Shown here: positions 26,324 through 35,431 of the stretch, piece after piece
How positions within the stretch are numbered: the stretch's first letter is position 1
Layout: each line of letters opens with the position of its first letter
NCBI GenBank assembly: GCA_929200535.1
Contig: CAKMZV010000016.1
Span: 1 to 49,931, forward strand
Length of the DNA stretch: 49,931 bases
Source of the DNA: an uncultured Gammaproteobacteria bacterium
GTDB taxonomy: Bacteria; Pseudomonadota; Gammaproteobacteria; CAKMZV01
Direction: 5' to 3'
Translations under genes and position numbers: made by a program
Notes under the pieces: generated by a model
What the model was told of the DNA's origin: nothing
Database searches by the model: none
Seen by the model: only the letters and a program-made list of their open reading frames with translations

Positions 26324-27156
26324 GCACACAAAATAAATCCCATGAAATGGGATTGCACTCGGAAAAACTTTCGGGACGCACACAACAACGTTTCTTTTCT
26401 GCAGAAGAATCAGAAAACTTTGTTTATCCGTTTTCTTTTGAAGTTGACTATGATAAAAGTGGCACGATTGATGCCGAAAATTTATCCAGCAAAGAAGTCA
26501 ATATTGAAATTAGAAAATTGATGGAAAAAGGTGTTGGTGATATTACGATTAAAAATCCTAAATCACGACACGGACTTGGCGTTGGTATTCTTAATCGCTT
26601 AAAGCTAACATTTGAAGGAAGCCTTGGTTACTTTGGGTGTGGTTTAATTGATGGACCAAACATTCATATCAAAGGTCGAGTGGGTTGGTCTTGCGGTGAG
26701 AATATGATGGCTGGAAGCGTTTTAATTGAGAAAAATGCGGGCTCTACTTTTGGCGCGGCTATTCGTGGTGGTGATTTAATCTGCAGAGGTGATGTGGGTG
26801 CCAGAACGGGTATTGACCAAAAAGGCGGCACCATTATTGTCGGCGGTAGAACGGGAGCTTTCTCAGGTTTTATGATGCAACGTGGTCGAATGATTATTTG
26901 TGGAGATGCAGGCATTAACCTCGGTGATTCAATGTATGATGGCACGATTTACGTTGGTGGCAACATTGAAAGTTTAGGTGTTGATGCGGTTGAAGAGCCA
27001 ATGAGTGAGTTAGATGCAAGCTGGCTAAAATCAAAATTAGATTTATATGGCATTCCTACCAAAAATGGCGTCGAGAATATGAAGAAAATAGTTTCAGGAA
27101 AGCAGTTATGGAACTATGATAATCTTGAGCCAAGTGAGAAGAAATTAGTTCTCTAA
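26311..27156 (+). CDS. mgsB: N-methylglutamate synthase subunit B (GltB C-terminal GXGXG domain, GlxC)
   Basis: 281 residues. From about residue 110 on it has the GXGXG beta-helix repeats of the glutamate synthase C-terminal domain: GRVGWSCGENMMAG, GAAIRGGDLICRGDVGARTG, GGTIIVGGRTGAFSG, GRMIICGDAGINLGDS and GTIYVGG. This domain is structural, between amidotransferase and synthase sites. The start lies inside the mgsA end, so translation is coupled. Order A-B-C matches known mgs loci. Confidence 0.85.
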   Translation: MEKLSTQNKSHEMGLHSEKLSGRTQQRFFSAEESENFVYPFSFEVDYDKSGTIDAENLSSKEVNIEIRKLMEKGVGDITIKNPKSRHGLGVGILNRLKLTFEGSLGYFGCGLIDGPNIHIKGRVGWSCGENMMAGSVLIEKNAGSTFGAAIRGGDLICRGDVGARTGIDQKGGTIIVGGRTGAFSGFMMQRGRMIICGDAGINLGDSMYDGTIYVGGNIESLGVDAVEEPMSELDASWLKSKLDLYGIPTKNGVENMKKIVSGKQLWNYDNLEPSEKKLVL

Positions 27157-27223
27157 CTCGTACTTGGTATTGCAAAAATCAGAAAAATAATTCATTTAAT
27201 CATTTATACAGAAGGAGAAAAAA

Positions 27224-28561
27224 ATGAGTACAAATGACGACAAATATCGCTTAGGAAGCAGTTTTATGTTCCCTAAGGAAGTCATGAATGACATCCATGT
27301 TAAGTCAGAATTAGGGCGTTATCGTATGCGTGCGTGGTCTCTTTTCAAAAAGATACCAACTTGGGATGACTTAACTTTTATGCCAGGTACATTGACACGT
27401 TTTGTAATTGAAGGGTATCGTGAAAAATGCGAAACCAAAACAATTATTGGACCAAACTGTAAAAATCCATTAGAGTTGGATATTCCTATTTACATCACAG
27501 GAATGAGTTTTGGTGCGTTAAGCTATGAAGCCAAAACGGCATTAGCTCGTGGTGCTACGATGGCTGGTACAGCAACTTGCTCAGGTGAAGGTGGTATGAT
27601 TCCTGATGAAAGACGCTATTCCAGCAAATGGTTTTACCAATGTATTCAGTCACGTTATGGTTTTAATCCAAACCATTTACGTCTTGCTGATGCGGTTGAG
27701 TTTTTTATTGGACAAGGCTGTAAGGTGGGTCTTGGTGGGCATTTGATGGGTCAAAAAGTAACCGATCAAATTGCTGAAATGCGTTCACTTCCTGCAGGTA
27801 TTGATCAACGTTCACCAGCACGTCATCCAGACTGGTTAGGACCTGATGATCTTGCCTTGAAAATTGAAGAAATTCGTGAAGCGACTGATGGGCAAATTCC
27901 AATCCAATTGAAACTTGGTGCAGCTCGTGTTTATGATGATGTAAGAATGGCAGCCAAAACTGGACCAGACAGCATTTACATAGATGGTATGGAAGGCGGT
28001 ACTGGTGCAGGTCCTCACTTGGCAACAGAAGAAACAGGTGTTCCTGGGATTGCAGCTATTCGTCAGGCACGTCAGGCATTAGATGATGTTGGTAAATCAG
28101 GTGAGATTTCTTTAGTTTATGCAGGTGGTATTCGTAATGGTGGTGACGTTGCTAAAGCCGTTGCCCTTGGTGCTGATGCTGTTGCTATCGGGCATTCTGC
28201 AATGATTGCTCTTAACTGTAATAAGGATATTCCCGGTGCGGATTTTGAAAAAGAAATGGGCGTTAAAGCTGGAGATTGTTATCATTGTCATACAGGGCGT
28301 TGCCCCGTTGGTGTTGCAACTCAAGACCCAGTTTTACGCAAACGTCTTGATCCAGATGAAGCGGCTGAGCGTGTTTATAATTTCTTACACTGTCTTGCGA
28401 TTGAATGTCAGATGATGGCACGTGCTTGTGGCAAAACTAATGTACATTCATTAGAACCCGAAGATCTTGCGGCTCTTACTATGGAAGCGTCAGCGATGGC
28501 ACAAGTGCCTTTAGCTGGTAGCCAACATACAGTAGGTCGTCCTGATATGACTCGCTTCTAA
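27224..28561 (+). CDS. mgsC: N-methylglutamate synthase subunit C (FMN/Fe-S synthase domain, GlxD)
   Basis: 445 residues behind GAAGGAG. It matches the FMN-binding barrel of glutamate synthase: ITGMSFGALSYEAKTALARGA near residue 92, IPIQLKLGAARVY, YIDGMEGGTGAGP near 247, VYAGGIRNGGDVAKAVALGADAVAIG near 300, and the iron-sulfur motif Cys352-x2-Cys355-x4-Cys360 (GDCYHCHTGRCPVGV). It joins the methylamino group to 2-oxoglutarate to make N-methylglutamate. Confidence 0.88.
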   Translation: MSTNDDKYRLGSSFMFPKEVMNDIHVKSELGRYRMRAWSLFKKIPTWDDLTFMPGTLTRFVIEGYREKCETKTIIGPNCKNPLELDIPIYITGMSFGALSYEAKTALARGATMAGTATCSGEGGMIPDERRYSSKWFYQCIQSRYGFNPNHLRLADAVEFFIGQGCKVGLGGHLMGQKVTDQIAEMRSLPAGIDQRSPARHPDWLGPDDLALKIEEIREATDGQIPIQLKLGAARVYDDVRMAAKTGPDSIYIDGMEGGTGAGPHLATEETGVPGIAAIRQARQALDDVGKSGEISLVYAGGIRNGGDVAKAVALGADAVAIGHSAMIALNCNKDIPGADFEKEMGVKAGDCYHCHTGRCPVGVATQDPVLRKRLDPDEAAERVYNFLHCLAIECQMMARACGKTNVHSLEPEDLAALTMEASAMAQVPLAGSQHTVGRPDMTRF

Positions 28562-28580
28562 TTCTAAGGAAATAAAGAAT

Positions 28581-28615
28581 ATCATCCAAGCGTAAATATA
28601 AATAGCTTGGATGAT
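28581..28615 (+). other. intergenic stem-loop after mgsC
   Basis: ATCATCCAAGC (28581-28591) pairs perfectly over 11 bases with GCTTGGATGAT (28605-28615). No T run follows, so it may act in mRNA processing or stability, or as a weak terminator, between mgsC and the unknown 127-residue gene. Confidence 0.65.
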
Positions 28616-28646
28616 AAATTGACAAAAAATTTATTAAGGAGTTACT

Positions 28647-29030
28647 ATGTCAAAAAATATTGATCATTTTATTAATACCGATGGATTAGATTCCAGTCGT
28701 GAAAAAGAAATTGGGCAACATATTGGTTATCGCTACGATGTAAACTTGGTGCCTGACCTTAAATACCTTACGCCATTTTTGAAAAAATATATGGAGATTA
28801 TGGGATGGTCTGATTTGAACTGGTTAGAAGATGTTCATATGGGCTATGAAGAAAATCGTCCAGCAGTATTTGATCGCAATATTAACGGTTGGGTAAGTGT
28901 TCCTGAAGATATGAATTTGCCGGATAGTCAGCAAGAACGTGATATGATTGCACGTGAATTGCTGATTAAATTTCAAATGTCTGAGAAACATCCTTTGGTG
29001 GACTTGAACAAAGCTTATCGTCGTTTTTAA
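28647..29030 (+). CDS. unknown 127-residue protein in the mgs/mgd operon
   Basis: Not recognised. 127 residues behind a good AAGGAG site. It is acidic, soluble, and has no signal peptide or membrane segment. It is rich in aromatic residues in the middle (YLTPFLKKYMEIMGWSDLNW, about residues 40-59), with conserved-looking GWVSVPEDMNLP near 87 and a helical, charged C-terminus ending NKAYRRF. It has no cysteine. It sits between mgsC and the SoxD-like subunit, each side with its own stem-loop, so it is likely a partner or assembly protein for MgsABC or MgdABCD (inference from position only). Confidence 0.75.
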   Translation: MSKNIDHFINTDGLDSSREKEIGQHIGYRYDVNLVPDLKYLTPFLKKYMEIMGWSDLNWLEDVHMGYEENRPAVFDRNINGWVSVPEDMNLPDSQQERDMIARELLIKFQMSEKHPLVDLNKAYRRF

Positions 29031-29036
29031 TTAATC

Positions 29037-29064
29037 GGTTGCCTCTATTGATTTAGAGGCAGCC
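29037..29064 (+). other. intergenic stem-loop before mgdB
   Basis: GGTTGCCTCTA (29037-29047) pairs with TAGAGGCAGCC (29054-29064) over 11 positions with one G-U pair. The left arm plus next base, GGTTGCCTCTAT, also occurs inside the terminator at 25288-25339, so the two structures share a sequence block. Confidence 0.65.
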
Positions 29065-29088
29065 TATAATTTTTGGAGAATTTTACCA

Positions 29089-29367
29089 ATGAAACTAATG
29101 CCATGCCCTTTAAATGGTCTTCGTAATATTTCAGAATTTTCTTACGGAGGTGAGGTGGAAGATATGCCAGATCTCAAAACAGCTACCTCGCAAGAATGGG
29201 CGAAGTATATTTTTTATGATGAAAATCCAAGGGGTATGGTTAAGGAATGGTGGTGTCATACGGCTACCAGCTATTGGTTTATTGCTGAAAGAAATACTGT
29301 AACAGATGAAATTACAGCTACTTATGATCCTTCAAAGGTTTATTCAAAAAGAGTTGATTTTGAATAG
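29089..29367 (+). CDS. mgdB: N-methylglutamate dehydrogenase subunit B (sarcosine oxidase delta-like)
   Basis: 92 residues, the family size. SEFSYGG near residue 15, EWAKYIFYDENPRG near 35 and WFIAERNTVTDEI near 63 follow SoxD. In bacterial SoxD a zinc is held by Cys6, Cys9, His59 and Cys63 (corynebacterial numbering). Here Cys6 and the His (WWCHTATS) remain, but the second Cys is Asn (CPLN) and the last is Ser, so the classical zinc site is incomplete. This may be a subfamily trait. It lies 37 bases before mgdC. Confidence 0.8.
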   Translation: MKLMPCPLNGLRNISEFSYGGEVEDMPDLKTATSQEWAKYIFYDENPRGMVKEWWCHTATSYWFIAERNTVTDEITATYDPSKVYSKRVDFE

Positions 29368-29404
29368 TTTTTAACCAGCATAATATTTTGTATTTATAAC
29401 ATCT

Positions 29405-32305
29405 ATGAGCGATAACTTTTCTTATCCCAATTTACTTGTTGATCAAAGTAAAAAAGTTACCTTTAACTTTGAGGGAGAATCTTTTACAGGCTATGCCGGA
29501 GACAATGTTGCTACGGCACTTTGGCGTAATAATCAAAAAATAATTTCTCGTTCTTTTAAGTATCATCGTCCGAGAGGAATCTTTAGCCTAACAGGGCATG
29601 ATGCTAATACATTGGTGCAATTGCCTGAGGAAGGAAATGTACCAGCGGATCTTTTACCTATTACCGATGGATTAACCGTTAAAGGGCAACATTATAGCGG
29701 TAGCTTGAAGAATGATTATTTTTCAATTTTTGGGAAATTTTCTAAATTCTTGCCCGTTGGTTTTTACTATAAAGCGTTTTATAAAAATAACAGCTGGGAT
29801 AAAATTTGGGGTGGTTTCTTTAGAAAATTTACTGGTCTTGGAATAATCAACCCTAAGAATGAAGGAGGCTACTACGATAAGAAATACCTTTTTTATGATG
29901 TGGTTATTATCGGCTCTGGATTAGCGGGTTTGCAGTCGGCACTTGAGTCAGCAAAATCAAGTAAAGCACAAGTATTGATTATCGAGCAAGAATCTTGCTT
30001 GGGAGGCTCGCTTAATTTTTCTCGTTTGGATGTTGAGGGTAAAAAAGCTCAAGAATATCGTGATAAGTTAGTGGCAGAAGTTGAGAAAACAGACAATATT
30101 ACGATAATGCTTAATAGCATTTGTAATGCCGCTTATAGCGATAATTGGTTGTCAGTTATTCAGGATAAAAGGGCGTTTAAATTACGTGCTAAACAGCTTA
30201 TTTTATGCCCCGGGAATTATGAACAAGCCTTAGTTTTCCATAACAATGATTTGCCTGGTGTGATGCTTAGTACCGCGGCACAACGGTTATTGAAACTCTA
30301 TGGCGTAAAACCTGGTGAAAAAGCGGTTATTGCAACGGCTCATGACGATGGTTATCTTGTTGCTTTAGATTTACACGAAGCTGGAGTTGCAGTACAACGC
30401 ATTGTTGATTTACGACAAAATGTGAGTGACAACTCTTATCTTGAGGCAGTTAAAAAGCTGGGTATTGAGGTATCTCAAAAATCAACAATTTATGCGGCTA
30501 ATTCTGCAAATAAAGTGCTTGCAAGTGTACAAATGGGCAAAATCAGCACTACTGGAGAATGTGCATCGGATACCGAAACTATTGATTGCGATTTGCTTTG
30601 CTTGAGTGGCGGCTATATGCCAGCTTATCAGCTTGCCTGCCAAATTGGGGCAGCCTTAGATTTTTCTGAAGAGGACAATAAATTCATTGTTAAAAAATTG
30701 CCGAAAAACTGTTACACTGTTGGTACTGGGGATGGCGTTGAATTACCTTCTTTGATTGAAAACAAGGCTAAAATTGTTGCTCATCAGGCTCTTTCTGAGC
30801 TTGGTTTGGCTGAAGGAACTGCACCCAAACCAAGCACTGAAAAAGAAAAAATCAATGAATTTGCTTACCCTATTTTTGCTCATCCAAAGAGCAAGGAATT
30901 TGTCGATTTTGATGAAGATTTGCAAGTTGCTGATATTATCAATGCTGTGCGTGAAGGTTATACCGATATTCAATTAGTTAAGCGTTTTTCTACACTTGGT
31001 ATGGGTCCCTCTCAAGGTCGCTTCTGTGCTTTTATGAGTAGTATTTTGGTTTCTAATTACGATAAATCACGGACTATTGGGGATGTTGGGGTTACCACCG
31101 CTCGCCCTCCATATGCTGCAGAAAAAATTGGACATCATGCCGGCAGAAGTTTTTTCCCAGAACGTCATAGTAATATGCATCATTGCCATACAGATGCTGG
31201 GGCACAATTCCTGATTGCTGGTCCGTGGATGAGACCAGCCTATTATGGAGCCAAAGGAAGTATGTTAGAGTGCGTTGCCAAAGAAAGCCTTAATGTACAT
31301 AATAATGTTGGTGTTGTCGATGTATCGACACTGGGTGGGTTAGAAATTCGTGGTCCAGATGCGGCAGAATTTATCAATCGGATGTACACTTGGAATTTCC
31401 TCAAACAACCAGTCGGTCGTGCACGTTATGCATTATTAACGAATGAATCTGGGGTTGTGATTGATGATGGTGTTGCCTGTCGATTTTCTGAGCAGAATTA
31501 TTATGTAACTGCCACCACTGGAGGGGTTGATCGTGTTTATCTACAGTTTCTTAAATGGAATGCTCAATGGCGTCTTAAGGTTGATATAGCAAATGTCACT
31601 TCCGCTTGGTGTGGAGTTAATATTGCAGGTCCTAATTCACGTAAAGTTTTACAGAAAATTTGTCAAGATGTTGATTTATCTGTTGAAGGCTTCCCTTATA
31701 TGGGAGTGAGAGAGGGAACGGTTGCGGGCATACCAGCGCGTTTAATTCGTGTTGGCTTTGTCGGAGAACTTGGTTATGAAGTTCACGTGCCACAACACTA
31801 TGGTGAATATCTATGGGAGAGCATTATGGAGGCGGGCAAAGAATTTAATATTGCTCCGTTTGGTATTGAAGCTCAACGTCTTCTTCGTCTGCAAAAAGGA
31901 CATATTATTATTAGCCAAGACACCGATGCTACCACCTATCCTGAGGAAGTACATATGTCATGGGCAGTGGGTAAGAAAAAACCATTTTTTGTTGGTCAGA
32001 AAGCGATTCAGATTGTTGATGAGAAAAAACCAGTTCGTAAATTGATTGGTTTTGAGGTCTCTTCCTCACAAACCGTGCCTAAAGAAAGTCATCTGTGTTT
32101 TAATGGTGATCAACTTATTGGTAGAATCACCTCCTGTGCGGCATCCGCAAAACTACAAAAAACAATTGGCTTGGCGTATGTTGATCCTGATTTTAGCGAG
32201 CCAGGGGCAACGCTTCAAATTCGTTGTGATAATAAAGAAATGGTTTTGGCAAAAGTCGTCAATTTACCTTTTTATGATCCAGAAAATGCTCGCCAAGAAC
32301 TATAG
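29405..32305 (+). CDS. mgdC: N-methylglutamate dehydrogenase subunit C (sarcosine oxidase alpha-like)
   Basis: 966 residues, the length of SoxA/MgdC. Residues 1-100 form the N-terminal fold with SFKYHRPRGIFSL; a dinucleotide-binding domain has YDVVIIGSGLAGLQSAL (GSG near 170-172); the C-terminal 370 residues are a GcvT-like tetrahydrofolate domain with VVDVSTLGGLEIRGPDAAEF, RVGFVGELGYEVHVP and APFGIEAQRLLRLQKG. In the heterotetramer the imine or formaldehyde made at subunit A travels to this folate site to give methylene-tetrahydrofolate. No clear ribosome binding site is visible. Confidence 0.85.
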   Translation: MSDNFSYPNLLVDQSKKVTFNFEGESFTGYAGDNVATALWRNNQKIISRSFKYHRPRGIFSLTGHDANTLVQLPEEGNVPADLLPITDGLTVKGQHYSGSLKNDYFSIFGKFSKFLPVGFYYKAFYKNNSWDKIWGGFFRKFTGLGIINPKNEGGYYDKKYLFYDVVIIGSGLAGLQSALESAKSSKAQVLIIEQESCLGGSLNFSRLDVEGKKAQEYRDKLVAEVEKTDNITIMLNSICNAAYSDNWLSVIQDKRAFKLRAKQLILCPGNYEQALVFHNNDLPGVMLSTAAQRLLKLYGVKPGEKAVIATAHDDGYLVALDLHEAGVAVQRIVDLRQNVSDNSYLEAVKKLGIEVSQKSTIYAANSANKVLASVQMGKISTTGECASDTETIDCDLLCLSGGYMPAYQLACQIGAALDFSEEDNKFIVKKLPKNCYTVGTGDGVELPSLIENKAKIVAHQALSELGLAEGTAPKPSTEKEKINEFAYPIFAHPKSKEFVDFDEDLQVADIINAVREGYTDIQLVKRFSTLGMGPSQGRFCAFMSSILVSNYDKSRTIGDVGVTTARPPYAAEKIGHHAGRSFFPERHSNMHHCHTDAGAQFLIAGPWMRPAYYGAKGSMLECVAKESLNVHNNVGVVDVSTLGGLEIRGPDAAEFINRMYTWNFLKQPVGRARYALLTNESGVVIDDGVACRFSEQNYYVTATTGGVDRVYLQFLKWNAQWRLKVDIANVTSAWCGVNIAGPNSRKVLQKICQDVDLSVEGFPYMGVREGTVAGIPARLIRVGFVGELGYEVHVPQHYGEYLWESIMEAGKEFNIAPFGIEAQRLLRLQKGHIIISQDTDATTYPEEVHMSWAVGKKKPFFVGQKAIQIVDEKKPVRKLIGFEVSSSQTVPKESHLCFNGDQLIGRITSCAASAKLQKTIGLAYVDPDFSEPGATLQIRCDNKEMVLAKVVNLPFYDPENARQEL

Positions 32306-32343
32306 GCTTTAAAATATTAAATATAAAAAACAATTTGCTTAAT

Positions 32344-33033
32344 ATGACTACCGCAAATCAAACTAACTATCGTGCAGCCCTTTATCGTACACACCAGCAG
32401 GGTGGTGCTAATTTTATTCCTTTTGGTGAGGGAGTCATTGTGAGTGATTATGGGGACAGCAATAAAGAAAAAGAACAGGTTAAAAAACTATCACTTGCTG
32501 ATTTAACTTCAGTAGATCGTATTGGTTTTAAAGGGGCTGATACCCCTGATTGGTTAGAGAAACAAAAAGTAGAGCTTCCATCACAGCCCAATAAGGCGGT
32601 TCAACTTGCGGATGGTTCAATCGTAGCTCGCTTATCATCGAATGAGTTTTTTGTGTTGGGAGATTTAAAAAATCAAGCACAAACGTGTGCAAACCTTAGA
32701 AAAAACTGGGAATTTAAGGAAGATTATTTATGTTATTTGCTTCATCGTAATCATAGCCACACGCATTTTGTGCTTAGTGGTGAATATGCTGAGGAAGTAA
32801 TGCCGAAGATATGTGGTGTTAATCTTAAGGCTCCTGATTTTGATTTTCTTGATGTTGCACAAACCTCTGTTGCTCGCCTTAGTGCAGTTGTTGTTAAAAA
32901 TAAGCTGAGTGATGGCACTACCGCATTCCATATTTTATTTGATAGCTCTATGGCTGAATATATGTGGATGTGTTTAGAGGATGCCATTGCAGAGTTTGAG
33001 GGGCAACCAGTAGGTATTCAAGCATTAGAATAA
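32344..33033 (+). CDS. mgdD: N-methylglutamate dehydrogenase subunit D (sarcosine oxidase gamma-like)
   Basis: 229 residues from ATG 32344; a TTG three codons earlier is in frame but has no support. SoxG is a weakly conserved GcvT-fold relative. Visible elements are LADLTSVDRIGFKGADTPDWL near residue 58, ARLSSNEFFVLG near 98, and the C-terminal FDSSMAEYMWMCLEDAIAEF. Assignment rests on this pattern plus position directly after the alpha-like subunit (38 bases). Confidence 0.78.
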   Translation: MTTANQTNYRAALYRTHQQGGANFIPFGEGVIVSDYGDSNKEKEQVKKLSLADLTSVDRIGFKGADTPDWLEKQKVELPSQPNKAVQLADGSIVARLSSNEFFVLGDLKNQAQTCANLRKNWEFKEDYLCYLLHRNHSHTHFVLSGEYAEEVMPKICGVNLKAPDFDFLDVAQTSVARLSAVVVKNKLSDGTTAFHILFDSSMAEYMWMCLEDAIAEFEGQPVGIQALE

Positions 33034-33088
33034 GGCAATCTAAAAAAAATGGCTTTTTAAAACTTCTCAAGATACGATTATTTTTGTT

Positions 33089-35431
33089 ATGCTAAATTTT
33101 CAGAATGAAGTTCCGATGTTTGCTGACTCCCAAACAGTTGGAGATACGCAAGAATTATACTATCTTAATAGTGAAGCATTACAGCTTGAGCTTGATGCTG
33201 GTGAACGAGTTGAAATATGCGATATAGAAGGGGATCAGCGCTGTGGCGTATTGCTTTTTGATGTCAAAAGTAAAAAACCCTCTAATTCTTCCGTGCTTAC
33301 CGACTGTCAGTCAGTAAAAGTTTCTCTATCTGATTTTCAAGATGAGGATTTTTTTGAACAGCTACAATCTATACTTAAAAAAAATCAGTTAGATGCAGAT
33401 AATTTGGAGATGGTAGAGTTATCTTCAGTAGGGGGAGTTGCTGGTAAAACTGCCTTATTTGAGGTGAAGCAGCAGGGCATTGGTATCGTTTTGGTTTTTG
33501 GTTCTTCAATGTGTGTTGAAAAACAAAACTCTCCGACAGATATTCGTTTGATGGTACGTCGGAATTTTGAGAAAACCGATGGTAAAGAGCAAACATTCCC
33601 GTTACCCACTCCTTTAGCAGAGCCCATTCAAGAAATTCGGGTGAAAAACTCAACTGCCGAATCATATACGGTCAAAAAAGGAGAGTATATTCAAATTATT
33701 GATGTTGAAGGTCATCAGTGTTCAGATTTTCAATGTTTCTCAGTCAGCGACTTAGAAAAAGGTGAGAGCTTAGGGATTGATCCAACAGTCACAAGGTCAA
33801 TTATGGGATCAAGTTACCCAGCACCTGGGGTACATGATAAATATTACAATCTTGACTCCGTTCCTTTAGTAGAAATTGTGCGTGATACAGTATGGCGTCA
33901 TGATACCTTTGGCTTAGCTTGTAATAGTAAATATTATGAGGATGTGGGTTTTCCGGGACATCCTAATTGCACTGATAACTTTAATAAAGCGTTAGGAGAG
34001 TATGATGTCAAGCCTCGTTTAAATTGGGTCGCAGTTAATTTCTTTTTTAATACCAATATTGAAGAATGCCATAGCCTCTCCTCAGATGTTTCTTGGTCTC
34101 GCCCGGGAGATTATGTCTTACTCAGAGCATTGAGTGATTTAGTTTGCGTCTCCTCTGCGTGTCCTGATGATGTTAGCCCTGCTAATGATTTTAAACCAAC
34201 CGATATTCACGTGCGTATATATGGCAAGGAAAATGAATTTTCCCAAGCCTGCACATTAAGACCAACCCCAACATTTAAGCCACTTATGACTAAAGAAACT
34301 GGATTTCATGCGTGTACTTCAAAACTCACTCGTAATTTTATTGATTACAATGGTTATTGGTTAGCCTCAGATTATAGAGAATATGGTGCGATTAATGAGT
34401 ATTGGGCATGCCGTGAAGGCGTTATTGCGGTGGATTTATCACCACTAAGAAAATTTGAAATTTATGGTCAAGATGCCGAAATTTTAATGCAATATGCACT
34501 TACTCGCAATGTGCGTAAACTGGCTGTCGGGCAAGTGGTTTATTCAGCAATATGCTACGAAAATGGTGGAATGATTGATGATGGTACTTTATTTCGTATG
34601 GGAGATAATAATTTCCGTTGGATTTGTGGCACGGATTATTGTGGTGTTTGGTTGCGCGAACTTGCAGAAAAAATGAACTTAGATGCTTGGGTAAAATCTT
34701 CTACTGATCAATTACATAATTTTTCAGTACAAGGTCCTAAAAGTCGTGAGCTATTAAAGAAAATTATTTGGACTTCCAAGACCTGTCCAACGATGGATGA
34801 ATTAGGATGGTTCCGCTTTACAAATGCTCGATTACATGAAGAAAAAGGCTTACCTATTGTCATTTCTCGCACAGGTTATACTGGCGAGTTAGGGTATGAG
34901 CTTTTTGTGCATCCCTCAAGAGGTGAAGAGCTTTGGCAAGAGGTGTTTAAAGCAGGTGAAGAATTTGGTATAGCCCCATTGGGTTTAGATGCCTTGGATA
35001 TGGTTAGAATTGAAGCAGGTTTGGTATTTGCTGGCTATGAATTTTGCGATCAAACAGATCCTTTTGAAGCAGGTATCGGATTTACCGTTCCTCTAAAAAG
35101 CAAAGAGGATGATTTTTCTGGACGAGAATCTATAGCAAGACGTAAAGAAAACCCAGTCAATAAATTAGTTGGTTTAGAATTAGAAGGTAATGAAGTTGCA
35201 GCTCATGGAGATGATGTTTATATAGGTATGCAAAAAGTTGGCGTGATTACCAGTGCCACTCGTTCACCAATTTTAAAGAAAAATATTGCATTTTGTAAAA
35301 TGTCAGTACAAGCCACGGAGTTAGGGACACAAGTAGAAGTGGGGAAATTAGATGGTCATCAAAAACGATTACCAGCTAAAGTCATTGCATTCCCGTTTTA
35401 CGACCCTGAAAAATTAAGAGTGCGTTCATAA
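33089..35431 (+). CDS. DUF1989-GcvT fusion protein
   Basis: 780 residues. The first half (about 10-400) has two DUF1989-like stretches, as in urea-carboxylase-associated proteins: GERVEICDIEGDQRCGVLLF near 38 and GEYIQIIDVEGHQCSDFQCF near 200, then FGLACNSKYYEDVGFPGHPNC near 273. The second half (about 410-780) is a GcvT/aminomethyltransferase domain with GVIAVDLSPLRKFEIYGQDA, SRTGYTGELGYELFV and APLGLDALDMVRIEAGLVF. The GcvT part suggests folate-dependent transfer of an aminomethyl or methyl group; the DUF1989 role is not established. It closes the mgs/mgd block and is followed by the betaine transporter. Confidence 0.75.
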   Translation: MLNFQNEVPMFADSQTVGDTQELYYLNSEALQLELDAGERVEICDIEGDQRCGVLLFDVKSKKPSNSSVLTDCQSVKVSLSDFQDEDFFEQLQSILKKNQLDADNLEMVELSSVGGVAGKTALFEVKQQGIGIVLVFGSSMCVEKQNSPTDIRLMVRRNFEKTDGKEQTFPLPTPLAEPIQEIRVKNSTAESYTVKKGEYIQIIDVEGHQCSDFQCFSVSDLEKGESLGIDPTVTRSIMGSSYPAPGVHDKYYNLDSVPLVEIVRDTVWRHDTFGLACNSKYYEDVGFPGHPNCTDNFNKALGEYDVKPRLNWVAVNFFFNTNIEECHSLSSDVSWSRPGDYVLLRALSDLVCVSSACPDDVSPANDFKPTDIHVRIYGKENEFSQACTLRPTPTFKPLMTKETGFHACTSKLTRNFIDYNGYWLASDYREYGAINEYWACREGVIAVDLSPLRKFEIYGQDAEILMQYALTRNVRKLAVGQVVYSAICYENGGMIDDGTLFRMGDNNFRWICGTDYCGVWLRELAEKMNLDAWVKSSTDQLHNFSVQGPKSRELLKKIIWTSKTCPTMDELGWFRFTNARLHEEKGLPIVISRTGYTGELGYELFVHPSRGEELWQEVFKAGEEFGIAPLGLDALDMVRIEAGLVFAGYEFCDQTDPFEAGIGFTVPLKSKEDDFSGRESIARRKENPVNKLVGLELEGNEVAAHGDDVYIGMQKVGVITSATRSPILKKNIAFCKMSVQATELGTQVEVGKLDGHQKRLPAKVIAFPFYDPEKLRVRS

